The notes beneath the pieces were generated by a model, which was given only the letters and a program-made list of their open reading frames with translations, had not been told where the DNA came from and did not search any database. Made by a program: the position numbers and the translations under genes. DNA of 64,000 nt from Colius striatus (taxonomy: Eukaryota > Chordata > Aves > Coliiformes > Coliidae). The stretch is from contig NC_084771.1 in the NCBI RefSeq assembly GCF_028858725.1, positions 2,632,915 to 2,696,914 of the forward strand, in the 5' to 3' direction. Positions 27,301 through 36,955 of this stretch are shown piece after piece; positions within the stretch are counted from its first letter, which is position 1, and every line of letters starts with the position of its first letter.

Positions 27301-30300
27301 CCTGGAAGTACAAGGTTGTCCTGGGTGTCAGCAGAGCTGCCTTCTGCAGCCGCTGTGAGAGCAGCTGCTGCAGACCTGCCTGCAGACCAGCCACGGTGCC
27401 TTCGGAGGAGTCGGGCTGCTGCCTCTGAGCTGGGGCTGCTCAAGGGGGTTCTGTGTGGCAGTGTGGGGATCCAGGTGCTGGTGGCATTGCCCAGGCATGC
27501 CTGGAGCTGCTGAAGTGATAAAGGGCACTGGGAAACACCAGGCTGTGCCCATGCCATGGGAGGCCAAGAGCTAAGAGGCGTGATTCTGTGTGCACCCCAG
27601 GCTGGCTGTGTGCAGGGTGCTGCCCCTCCAAACGCAGACAGGCAGCATCTACTCCCTGCACAACATCTTCCAGACCATGTACCTCCTGGGCCAAGTGCTC
27701 TTCCACCGTGTCCAGAACTCTCTGCAAGACCCAGTGCCATCCAGGTGACTTTGGCTCCTCTTGAGCCACCTTCCCTGTCATTCTGCAAGGACTTGCCTCT
27801 GCCTCGCTAAGACATGAGCTGGGCTGAGCTGTGTGAGCTGCAGGGTGCATGGGGCAGGATGGTGCTGCATAGCTGTCTTGGACTCTCCTCTAGCCTGTCC
27901 TCTCCAGTAGCTCTTCCCAGGGTGCTGGGTGCCTCAGCCTGGGTGCCCCTGCTCTCCCAGCCCAGCCTCTGACTGCTGCTCAGCTGCACGCTGCTCCCCA
28001 GCCCTCCCAGTGACCACAGGCTGTTGCTGGATGCCTTTCACTGCTAAGCCAGTGCTGATCCTGCTGCATGCTTTCCTAGCTTGATGGGGAGAAATGTGTG
28101 AAGGGAATCACAATCCAGATGGGCTCACCCAGGTCCTGTCCCTGAGGTGCCCCTGCTGCTTGCTCCCAGCACCCTTGGCTGAGTGTGAGTGTGGGGTCCC
28201 ATCCTTGGAGGTATTTCAAAGCTGCACAGCTGACAAGGGCTGATGGGATGAGACTGGAACACAAACAGTTCCATTGAAACACAAGGAGAAACTGTTTGAG
28301 TGTTTGAGTGAGGGAGCCCTGGCCCAGGCTGCCCAGGGAGGGTGTGGAGGCTCCTTCCTTGGGGGTCTTCAAACCCCCCTGGACACATTCCTGTGTGACC
28401 TGATCTAGGTGGGAGCTGCTTTGGCAGGGGGGATGGGCTGGATGAGCTCTCAAGGTCCCTTCCAACCCCCTCCATTCAGTGGTTCTGTGATCCTGTGCTG
28501 AGGGCCATGGGTTAGTGATGGGCTTGGCAGTGTGAGGTCAGTGGCTGGACCTGATGATCCTGAAGGTCTTTTCCAACTGAAATGGTTCTGTGATCCTGTG
28601 ACTCTGATCCTGTGTCTCACCCTTTTGCATGAGCTGGCTGCACAGTTACTCATGCCATGGCTGATGCCTCTGGCCAGGGTGCAGCATGGCTGTGTGCTCT
28701 CTGCAGCAGGGATGCCATCACCCTGATGTCTCCAGGAGCTGCTGTCTGCACCACACTCTGTGCAAGTGCAGCAGTTTTAACGTGTTCAAAGGCATGATTG
28801 CAGCCTTAAGGTGTCCCCACTGCTCTAAGGCTGCTAAGCACCCACAGGATCATCTAAATACTTCAAATGCTCCTTGAGCAAAGCCTCCAGGCAGAAGGGG
28901 AGGACAGTGCATGTCCATTATCTGTGCCATCCCTACCAGCTGGCACAGAGGTGCAGGCAGCAGAGGGATGGCCCTGCCTGGAGCCACAGGAGGCTGCAAA
29001 TGGTGCTTCTTAAAAAGCTTTAAATGAAGTCTGGGCATGCCAGCAGTGTGGTTGGTGGCTAGGTGAGACCTTCTCCCTCCTCCCCTCAGCATCAGGGGAG
29101 GTTTAGGCCATGGTTCCATGAGAGGTGGTGGCCTGCAGAGCTACTGTAGTGCAGTGAGGTAGGTCCTGAGCCTCAAGTTCCCCAGGGCAGGTTGAGATTG
29201 GAGCTGAGGAAGAACCTTTTCAGCCAGAGGGTTATTAAGCACTGGCACAGGCTGCCCAGGGAGGTGGGGGAGTCCCCAGCCCTGGAGATACTCACAAGAC
29301 ACAGAGATGAGGTGCTGAGGGCTGTGGTTTAGCTCAATGTGAGCTGAGGGGTTGGGCTCAATGATCCTCAAGGTCTTTTCCAGCTGTAACCGTTCTGTGA
29401 AATGTCTCTTCCTGGCCCTTTGCATCACTTCAGATGCACCCAGCCTGTGATACACCAACCTTGTACATCCCATGCAACAATAAAGGCTGAAAAATGATTG
29501 AGCTGGCTTGTTTGTCCTGAGCTTTCAGTCAAGGAAAGCCTGGTGTCAGCCAGGGGCTGGGACATGTGCCTGACAGGGACTCTGTGAAGCCAGGAGTCAG
29601 CAGGAGCTGCCTCTAAAGGATGTTCTCCTGGATCAGCTGGGATTCCTCACTCCAGAGCTGCAGGATTTGTCCCTTTTGAATGGCTCCCTTGGGGAAAATG
29701 GACTTTCTTTGTGCTGTGCCTTTCATTCTGTGCTGCAGCTACGTGGTGTGGAGGTTTTCTCTCCCACACCTCTCTGGGTGCTGCTCTGGCCTGTCCTCAG
29801 CCCCATCATCATGTTGCAAACAGGAGTAGATAAGGAGAGGGGTTATACACACGTTACCCTGCACCCTCTCAGTGAGTTATTGGTGTGCACAGGGGAGTTT
29901 TGATGCCAGCACAACTACTGTAGAGCTGGCCTGGCACGAGAGGGCCAACAGAATGGTTTTGTCTCCTTGGATCTGCTTTGTTTTGTGGCTCCTTGCTGTG
30001 AGCCCTGTGTCTCCAGGGCATGCCCTGGGGATCTGTGGTCTCTGTTGCTTCTGCCAGTGCAGCAGCTAATCCCAGAGCTGCTCCCTTTGTTTCCAGGGAT
30101 GGAAGGGAGTGCTGTGTGCTTGGGTTGCTTGTTTGTGTTTGAAGCTGTAGGTAAGATTTGCTATGTTTGTTTTGGTCAGGGAGTGGGCAAAATGAGCTTG
30201 TGGTATCTACAGATTCTGGAGAGGGGCAAAGCTTTGTCTCAACCACCTCAGGCCCCTGATGCACTTGCTCAGGTAGTTCCCCCAGCTGATGGCTGATCCC

Positions 30301-31360
30301 ACCAAGGGATCCTCTCCTGCTGATGAAGGTGAGATCAGCCCTGTAACATGGATTTACCTGACTGGCTCTAAGGGTGATTTATCCAACACTCAGGGAATTC
30401 CTCTGGCTACAGGAGACTGGATGCTTGGTAAATACATTTTCTCTCTGTTGAGCCTCTAAAGAAAGACAAGCATTTGTTTTCCCTGTTGGCTGTCCTGTGT
30501 TTTGTTGGGATCACTCTGGGGTGTGTGGTGGAAGGGAATAAATACACAGACACTGTGGGTTCAGAAGAGGTGAGCAGATGCTGTGCAGGGGCTGTTTCCT
30601 CTCTCCTGGTGTGCTGCAAGTGGTGAGCAAATGCTGGGCACCTGCATGGCTGGGCTCCCCTTGGCAGGGCCCTGCATGGGGAGGCACTTGCATCTCCTGG
30701 GCATTGTTTAGCCTCCTGCATCTCTCTTTTGCTTCCCCAGCTCCCAGGAGGCTGCCCCAGGCCCAGAGAGCGCTGTGGAGGAGGTTGAGGTGGCTGAGAT
30801 GGCAGCAATGAAAAAGCAGGTGAGCTGGGAGTGAAGGGCTGCCAGGGGATTCCAGGGTGGGGGGAGCTCCAGGGCTCCTTGCTGGGTCCTGGTGGGCTGA
30901 TGCCCAGTGAGGGATGGCTGCTGCTGCTGCTGGAGAAGCAAGGGGGGGCTTACACCCGTCAAACCCCTACCCTGAGGAGTTGTAGGGCTACAGGAGACAG
31001 CCAGACCCCTCCATCTGCTGACAACAGAGGGCTCAGATGGGCTTCTGGTGGGGTGGATGTTTTCCTGCAGCATCTGCTCAGGAGCTGAGGTACTGCAGCT
31101 AATTCTCCCCCACAAAGACAGCTGCTGCTCTGGCAAAACTGAACCTTGAAAGGCACAGCAGCTCCCATCCCTTGCTGTCCCCTGCCTCTGCTGCAGGGCT
31201 CACAGTGGCCTCACTGCTCCCCTTGCAGCTGACCAGGATCTCGGGGCGGCTGCGTGTGCTGGAGGAGCAGCACAACGCCTGGAGACAGAAGGAGGCCTTT
31301 GTCCACTCCATGCTGCTCTCTGCCTGCCTCATCAACACCTGGCTCTGGCTGAGGAGATGA
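24364..31360 (+). CDS. FATE1: FATE1/MFF-family tail-anchored protein
   Basis: MFF recruits Drp1 to mitochondria; FATE1 is its mammalian relative at ER-mitochondria contacts. Coding exons are 24364-24559, 25711-25865, 26612-26700, 27601-27744, 30741-30819 and 31229-31360. Phases join without a stop to 264 residues. The N terminus (residues about 18-65: [18 protein letters not shown]...[11 protein letters not shown]) follows the MFF pattern (EGISQRMRVPEKLKV...MQVPERIVVAG). The C terminus [21 protein letters not shown] is the family coiled coil, closest to FATE1 (MRRQLYAVNRRLRALEEQ). It ends in a tail anchor, INTWLWLRR. Position between PRRG3 and CNGA2 is that of FATE1. The middle exons (26612, 27601) rest on phase, open frame and splice sites, not homology. 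The exon 2 donor, gtactg, is weak. It is either the FATE1 ortholog or an MFF paralog from which FATE1 arose. The symbol reflects position and the C terminus. Confidence 0.85.
25062..25688 (+). mobile_element. CR1 LINE fragment in the FATE1/MFF-like gene
   Basis: About 630 bp of CR1 3' region in sense orientation, beginning within the RT C-terminus and ending cttttccaaccgaggtgattctctgactct, the CR1 3' end. It finishes about 20 bp before the acceptor of exon 2 (25711), so part of that exon's polypyrimidine tract region lies next to the element end. It is 5'-truncated, frame-broken and inactive. Confidence 0.88.
25866..26611. other. Intron 2 of the FATE1/MFF-like gene
   Basis: Unique intronic sequence of 746 bp between exons 2 and 3. 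No further exon or repeat is recognised. Confidence 0.5.
26612..26700 (+). CDS. FATE1: Predicted exon 3 of the FATE1/MFF-like gene
   Basis: An 89-nt exon bounded by gccaacag and gtgagc. It reads [15 protein letters not shown]... in the phase demanded by its neighbours. It is basic, Gly/Gln-rich and low in hydrophobics. MFF has a basic stretch (RLKRERS...NGQLV) at the matching place, but similarity is weak. It could be skipped only together with a phase change, so if real it is constitutive or paired with exon 4. Confidence 0.5.
27601..27744 (+). CDS. FATE1: Predicted phase-2/2 exon 4 of the FATE1/MFF-like gene
   Basis: A 144-nt exon (48 codons, phase 2 on both sides), so it can be included or skipped without frame change. 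Acceptor gtgcaccccag and donor ccag|gtgact are good. It encodes [20 protein letters not shown]-type amphipathic sequence. MFF has alternatively spliced middle exons with a similar look (RGILSLIQSS...), but homology is not certain. Confidence 0.55.
28200..28625 (+). mobile_element. Two abutting CR1 3'-end fragments
   Basis: 28215-28500 runs from a CR1 3' region in sense orientation (gggagccctggcccaggctg) to ggttctgtgatcctgtg. It is followed at once by a second CR1 tail (about 28500-28620) ending ctgtgatcctgtgactctg. Both lie in intron 4 of the FATE1/MFF-like gene. The tandem arrangement may be one insertion into the tail of the other. Confidence 0.8.
29163..29402 (+). mobile_element. CR1 3'-end fragment
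   Basis: A 240-bp sense fragment from caagttccccagggcaggtt to ccgttctgtgaaatg. It is closely like the 3' half of the copy at 25.06-25.69 kb. It is intronic, truncated and inactive. Confidence 0.85.
29410..30735. other. Intron 4 of the FATE1/MFF-like gene, unique part
   Basis: Intronic sequence with no recognised exon or element. An AATAAA at 29480 has no obvious transcript to serve. The exon 5 acceptor tract (tctcttttgcttccccag) ends at 30740. Confidence 0.5.
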
Positions 31361-31443
31361 TTTGCCCTGCCCCAGCCTCCCCTGCCCAGCCCTGGCAGGC
31401 TGGGTAAGGGCAGGAAGAAGATCCTTGCTTGCATACCTGCAAA

Positions 31444-31449
31444 CAGTAA
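31444..31449 (+). terminator. FATE1: Poly(A) signal of the FATE1/MFF-like gene (AGTAAA)
   Basis: agtaaa, a common variant signal, lies 84 nt after the stop codon. It is followed by T/G-rich sequence (gtttcttcttaccttgag). It gives a short 3' UTR of about 110 nt. Confidence 0.5.
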
Positions 31450-31741
31450 AGCTACATGTTTCTTCTTACCTTGAGCTGCATTTTGCACTGTAGGCCCTTG
31501 AGGATCTGTGTCCTTTAGGCTCTGGTTACAAGGAAGGTGCCATCAGCCCTCCCATGTGTTAGAGGTGAGTGATGAAGCTGGGAGCTTGTGCCACAGCAGC
31601 TGGAGATGGGTGGCAGGCACAAAGAGGATGGCCCAGGAGGCACAGACCTGGGGCTGTGCACTAGCAACCACCTCAGGTGTCTGATGGGGTCAGTGCTTGT
31701 GTGGGAAGCTGCTGTGAAGAGCCCAGGTCTCATAAGACATT

Positions 31742-32206
31742 GGTGGCTGATGCAGGAGGTGTTTGTCCTGCACAAAGCAATGAGGGATCCTCTGACCCTT
31801 GGGCTGATGCAGGAGGTGTTTATCCTGCACAAAGCAATGAGAGATCCTCTGGCCCTTGGGCTGATGCAGGAGGTGTTTGTCCTGCACAAAGCAATGAGGG
31901 ATCCTCTGACCCTTGGGCTGATGCAGGAGGTGTTTATCCTGCACAAAACAATGAGAGATCCTCTGGCCCTTGGGCTGATGCAGGAGGTGTTTGTCCTGCA
32001 CAAAGCAATGACAGATCCTCTGACCTTTGGGCTGATGCAGGAGGTGTTTGTCCTGCACAAAGCAATGAGACATCCTCTGGCCCTTGGGCTGATGCAGGAG
32101 GTGTTTGTCCTGCACAAAGCAATGAGACATCCTCTGACCCTTGGGCTGATGCAGGAGGTGTTTGTCCTGCACAAAGCAATGAGACATCCTCTGACCCTTG
32201 GGCTGT
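31742..32206. repeat. 57-bp minisatellite, 8 copies
   Basis: Eight copies of the 57-bp unit gctgatgcaggaggtgtttg + tcctgcacaaagcaatgag + agatcctctggcccttgg. Copies of the gggatcctctgacccttgg type alternate with the agagatcctctggccc type in the first half. The period is divisible by three, so all copies read open in several frames; no gene is implied. Confidence 0.93.
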
Positions 32207-32359
32207 CTGCTGGAGGAGGTGCAAAGCCAAGGTGTTGGGTGTTTGTAGCTGTGGGGTACTCTTACAGACTCTGGTGGGCTCAGCCCCTGATCATGCCCAG
32301 CGTGGACAACTCTGTTCTGACTCTATAGAAGTTTTCAGTCAACTGCTGTGATCTGCTTC

Positions 32360-32800
32360 TCACAGAATGCCAGCATGGTGGGGCTGGCAGGGCCCTGCAG
32401 AGCTGCTCCAGCCCCAGCCCCTGCTACAGCAGGTTCCCCTGGCTCAGGGGGCACAGGAACGTGTCCAGAGGGGGTTGGGAACCTCCAGAGCAGGAGCCTC
32501 CACACCCTCCCTGGGCAGCCTGGGCCAGGGCTCCCTCAGCTCAGCACCAAAGGACTTTCTCCTCCTGTGTCAGTGGAACTTGCTGTGTCCCAGTTTGTGT
32601 CTGTTATCCCTTGTCCTGTCACTGGCCACCACAGAAAAGAGACTGGCTTCATCCTCTCACCACTCATCCTTTAGGTATTTATAAGTGATGATGAGCTCCT
32701 CCCTCAGTCTCCTCCAGACTAAACAGCCCCAGGTCCCACAGCCTTTCCTCAGAAGGAAGATGTCCCAGTCCCCTGATCATCTGTGTAGCCCCAAGGGCTT
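32360..32800 (-). mobile_element. CR1 LINE fragment
   Basis: Complement of the CR1 3' region, with cctccacaccctccctgggcagcctgggcc and later the RT C-terminal segment. It lacks a clean 3' tail. It lies between the FATE1/MFF-like gene and the next array. Confidence 0.75.
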
Positions 32801-32959
32801 TGCAGCCCTCACCTTGCACCCCAGCAGCTCGTGCACAGCTGCTCTTTGCTGGAGGCAGCAGTGCCAGCTCTGCCCCTGCTCTGGAGCTGTGGGCTGGAGG
32901 AGCCAGGAGCTGCCATCCCTGCAGCCATCAGCAGCACATCCAGAGTCACTGGGAGAACG

Positions 32960-33258
32960 TTGCTGAGGCTTGAGCTTACCCAGGAGCTTGGCTCTTTCTC
33001 AGAGAGATGTGAATGGGAAACCTCCCTGTGGTGACTGCCTGGGTTGTAAGACCTCAAACCAGCCCCAGTCAGGCCATGGGAAGTTGCCCATTTGGTGGGT
33101 GTTTGCAGGGTGCCAGAGGGCAGCATTGCTGCCAAGCTGTAACTTCAGCCACGGTGCAAGAACAGAGGGGAGGGCAAAGTCTTAGCCTAGATGCTCCCTA
33201 GCTAAAAACAAAAGCCCAGTTCAATGGCTTTGCCATTTTTTTCCTTCTGTGGAATTGA
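32960..33258. other. Short unique stretch, no feature seen
   Basis: About 300 bp of ordinary sequence between a CR1 fragment and the 36/40-bp array. Nothing recognisable is present. Confidence 0.4.
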
Positions 33259-33259
33259 G

Positions 33260-34765
33260 TAACACTTGCATCTGGGGTGGCTGAGATGGCTGAGAATGGT
33301 GTCAGTCACATCTGGGGTGGCTGAGATGGCTGAGAATGATGTCAGTCACATCTGGAGTGAGATGGCTGAGAATGATGTCAGTCACATCTGGAGTGGCTGA
33401 GATGGCTGAGAATGGTGTCAGTCACATCTGGAGTGAGATGGCTGAGAATGATGTCAGTCACATCTGGAGTGGCTGAGATGGCTGAGAATGATGTCAGTCA
33501 CATCTGGAGTGAGATGGCTGAGAATGATGTCAGTCACATCTGGAGTGGCTGAGATGGCTGAGAATGGTGTCAGTCACATCTGGAGTGAGATGGCTGAGAA
33601 TGGTGTCAGTCACATCTGGAGTGGCTGAGATGGCTGAAAATGATGTCAGTCACATCTGGAGTGAGATGGCTGAGAATGGTGTCAGTCACATCTGGAGTGG
33701 CTGAGATGGCTGAGAATGGTGTCAGTCACATCTGGAGTGGCTGAGATGGCTGGGAATGGTGTCAGTCACATCTGGGGTTGCTGAGATGGCTGAGAATGGT
33801 GTCAGTCACATCTGGAGTGAGATGGCTGAGAATGGTGTCAGTCACATCTGGAGTGGCTGAGATGGCTGAGAATGATGTCAGTCACATCTGGAGTGAGATG
33901 GCTGAGAATGATGTCAGTCACATCTGGAGTGGCTGAGATGGCTGAGAATGATGTCAGTCACATCTGGAGTGGCTGAGATGGCTGAGAATGGTGTCAGTCA
34001 CATCTGGAGTGAGATGGCTGAGAATGGTGTCAGTCACATCTGGAGTGGCTGAGATGGCTGAGAATGATGTCAGTCACATCTGGAGTGAGATGGCTGAGAA
34101 TGGTGTCAGTCACATCTGGAGTGAGATGGCTGAGAATGATGTCAGTCACATCTGGAGTGGCTGAGATGGCTGAGAATGATGTCAGTCACATCTGGAGTGA
34201 GATGGCTGGGAATGATGTCAGTCACATCTGGAGTGGCTGAGATGGCTGAGAATGGTGTCAGTCACATCTGGAGTGAGATGCCTGAGAATGGTGTCAGTCA
34301 CATCTGGAGTGGCTGAGATGGCTGAGAATGATGTCAGTCACATCTGGAGTGGCTGAGATGGCTGAGAATGGTGTCAGTCACATCTGGAGTGAGATGGCTG
34401 AGAATGGTGTCAGTCACATCTGGAGTGAGATGGCTGAGAATGGTGTCAGTCACATCTGGAGTGGCTGAGATGGCTGGGAATGGTGTCAGTCACATCTGGG
34501 GTGGCTGAGAATGGTGTCAGTCACATCTGGAGTGGCTGAGATGGCTGGGAATGGTGTCAGTCACATCTGGAGTGGCTGAGATGGCTGGGAATGGTGTCAT
34601 TCACATCTGGGGTGGCTGAGAATGGTGTCAGTCACATCTGGAGTGAGATGGCTGAGAATGGTGTCAGCCACATCTGGAGTGGCTGAGATGGCTGGGAATG
34701 CTCTCAGTCACATCTGGGGTGACTGAGAATGCTGTCAGTCACATCTGGGGTGGCTGAGATGACTG
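33260..34765. repeat. 36/40-bp alternating minisatellite with E-boxes
   Basis: About 40 units of catctggagtggctgagatg + gctgagaatgatgtcagtca (40 bp) alternate with a 36-bp form that lacks ggct. Over most of the array the two forms alternate, giving a 76-bp dimer period. Each unit has an E-box (CATCTG) and a tgatgtca or tggtgtca word resembling a CRE/AP-1 site. There is no CpG in the unit. The array ends in decayed units near 34.5-34.77 kb. Confidence 0.93.
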
Positions 34766-34769
34766 CAAC

Positions 34770-35985
34770 TCTTAGTGTCTGAGGAGCTGCTGGAGCTGTG
34801 CTGGGAAGCTCTGTGGGCAGGTTTGGCAATGGCTTAACAGGACCTTTCCCTTCCACCTATAAGTAATTGTAACTGGATCTGCAGATGATCCAGATGTCCC
34901 AGAAGATAACTTCCAGACACAGCTGCTTGGGCACTTTCTGCCTGCAAGGTGCATCCATCTGGCAGCTGGACATGGGCCAGTAAATAACTGTCCCACAAGG
35001 TCTGAACCTGTGGCTGCCAGCTGAGCTGAGCAGGGGGCTGAGAGGGACTGCAGGTGAGGGCCAGGATGGTGTGTGTGCTGGGCTGCCAGGCTGTGGTGGG
35101 GTATGTGTGTGTGTGTGTGAGCAGTGGGAGCACTGGGCAGGGCTGGATGTGCTCAGGGCTGCCAGGACCTTGCACAGTGAGTCTGGATGAGGGGGCTGTG
35201 GCTGTGGGGCTCCTGCCAGAAGAGCAGGGAAATCTTTTGGTGTTGCTTCCCTGAGAGGGGAAAAGGTGTCTTGGAAAAAGCTTGTGGTTTGGTGTTTTAA
35301 AGCTTTACCTTAGGGTGAGAAGATCTGGCCCTTTGAGGGACACAGCACCTTCCAGGTGTGCATTGAGGGGGTTTGGAGGAGAGGTGATCAAGCTGCATGT
35401 GTTCCCACAGGCTGATTATTGACACATCTCCAGTGGGACTCACAGCAGTCATCAACCAACCCTGCTGTAGGTCTGGAAGCACTGACCCTGAATAAACTCG
35501 GTGTGTTCTGGATGTGTCTCTTCTACCAGCTCACCCTCCTGCTAAAGCAGGTTTCCCTCCATCAGGGGCATGGGAATGTGTCCAAGTGGGTTTGGAATCC
35601 TCCTGAGTGGCAGGACCTGACCCAGCCTGGGGGCTGCTGGCTGGGCAGGGACCCTTCCCCAGGGCAGGGACCCTTCCCCAGGGTTTGCTGAGGATCTGGC
35701 AGCCCCTGGGCCCAGAGCAGCTCAGGACATTGATCTCCAGCTGGTCTCTGCCCTGAGAGTGCCCTGGGGTCCCTCCAGCTACTGAGGAGGTGACAGGAAA
35801 GAGGGTGAGAGAGGTGACAGGGGATGTGTGGGTAAGGAAATGGAGCATCCCTTAGCAGCGTGTTTCCCTCCTCCCCTTCCATCTCCTGGACACCAAGCTG
35901 GCTGCTGTCATCTCCTCTGAAGTGCTCCCTGCTGCTCAGGGCGTGCTCTGGAGGCACACAGGCACAGATGGGAGTGCATCCTCCT
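34770..35985. other. Intergenic unique sequence
   Basis: No gene recognised. A short (TG)n run is at 35105-35120. 35525-35600 resembles the complement of a CR1 3' region (cctgctaaagcaggtttccc) but is too short and worn to call firmly. Confidence 0.4.
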
Positions 35986-35989
35986 GTGC

Positions 35990-36720
35990 CCTCACCAGCC
36001 TCCCAGCCCCTCACCAGCCCCTGTGCTTGGGCAGGAGCTCTGCCCAGCCCCTCACCAGCCCCACTGCTGGGGCAGGAGCTCTGCCAACCCCCTCATAAGC
36101 CCCTCTGCTGGGGCAGGAGCTCGGCCAGCCCCTCACCAGCCCCTGTGCTGGGGCAGGAGCTCTGCCAGCCCCTCACCAGCCCCTCTGCTTGGGCAGGAGC
36201 ACTGCCCAGCCCCTCATCAGCCCCTGTGCTGGGACAGGAGCTCTGCCAACCCCCTCATAAGCCCCTCTGCTGGGGCAGGAGCTCTACCAGTCCCTCACCA
36301 GCCTCCCAGCCTCTCACCAGCCCCTGTGCTCGGGCAGGAGCTCTGCCCAGCCCCTGGCCAGCCTCCCAGCCCTTTGCCAGCCCCTGTGCTCGGGCAGGAG
36401 CTCTACCAGCCCCTCACCAGCCCCTGTGCTTGGGCAGGAGCTCTGCCCAGCCCCTCACCAGCCCCTGTGCTGGGACAGGAGCTCTACCAGTCCCTCACCA
36501 GCCTCCCAGCCTCTCACCAGCCCCTGTGCTCTGGCAGGAGCTCTGCCAGCCCCTCACCAGCCCCTGTGCTGGGACAGGAGCTCTGCCCATCCCCTCACCA
36601 GCCTCCCAGACTCTCACCAGCCCCTCTGCTCGGGCAGGAGCACTGCCCAGTCCCTCTGCTTGGGCAGGAGCTCTGCCCAGCCCCTGGCCAGCCTCCCAGC
36701 CCTTTGCCAGCCCCCGTGCT
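35990..36720. repeat. 40-41-bp minisatellite (agcccctcaccagcccctgt)
   Basis: About 17 irregular copies of cagcccctcaccagcccctg + tgctggggcaggagctctgc, with insertions of gcctcccagc. It is C-rich on the plus strand. It is followed by a short CpG-rich unique spacer (36721-36955) before the next array. Confidence 0.9.
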
Positions 36721-36955
36721 GGGCTGGAGCGCAGGCAGCTCCCCTGGCAGCGCCTTTTCCCTGCAGCACACGGCTGGTTTGCGAGGCCGGAGCGCAGCGG
36801 CGGCAGGCGGGCGGCTCGGGGGAAGGCAGCGTGTGCCGGGGCTGCAGCGCGCTGCCCGACGCTGCGGGAGCTCCGGGCTCGTGAGTGCACAGCGTGGGCT
36901 CCGCTGCCCCGCGTGTCAGGGCTGCACAAGGCATTGCCGTGCCGCGGGCAGAGCC

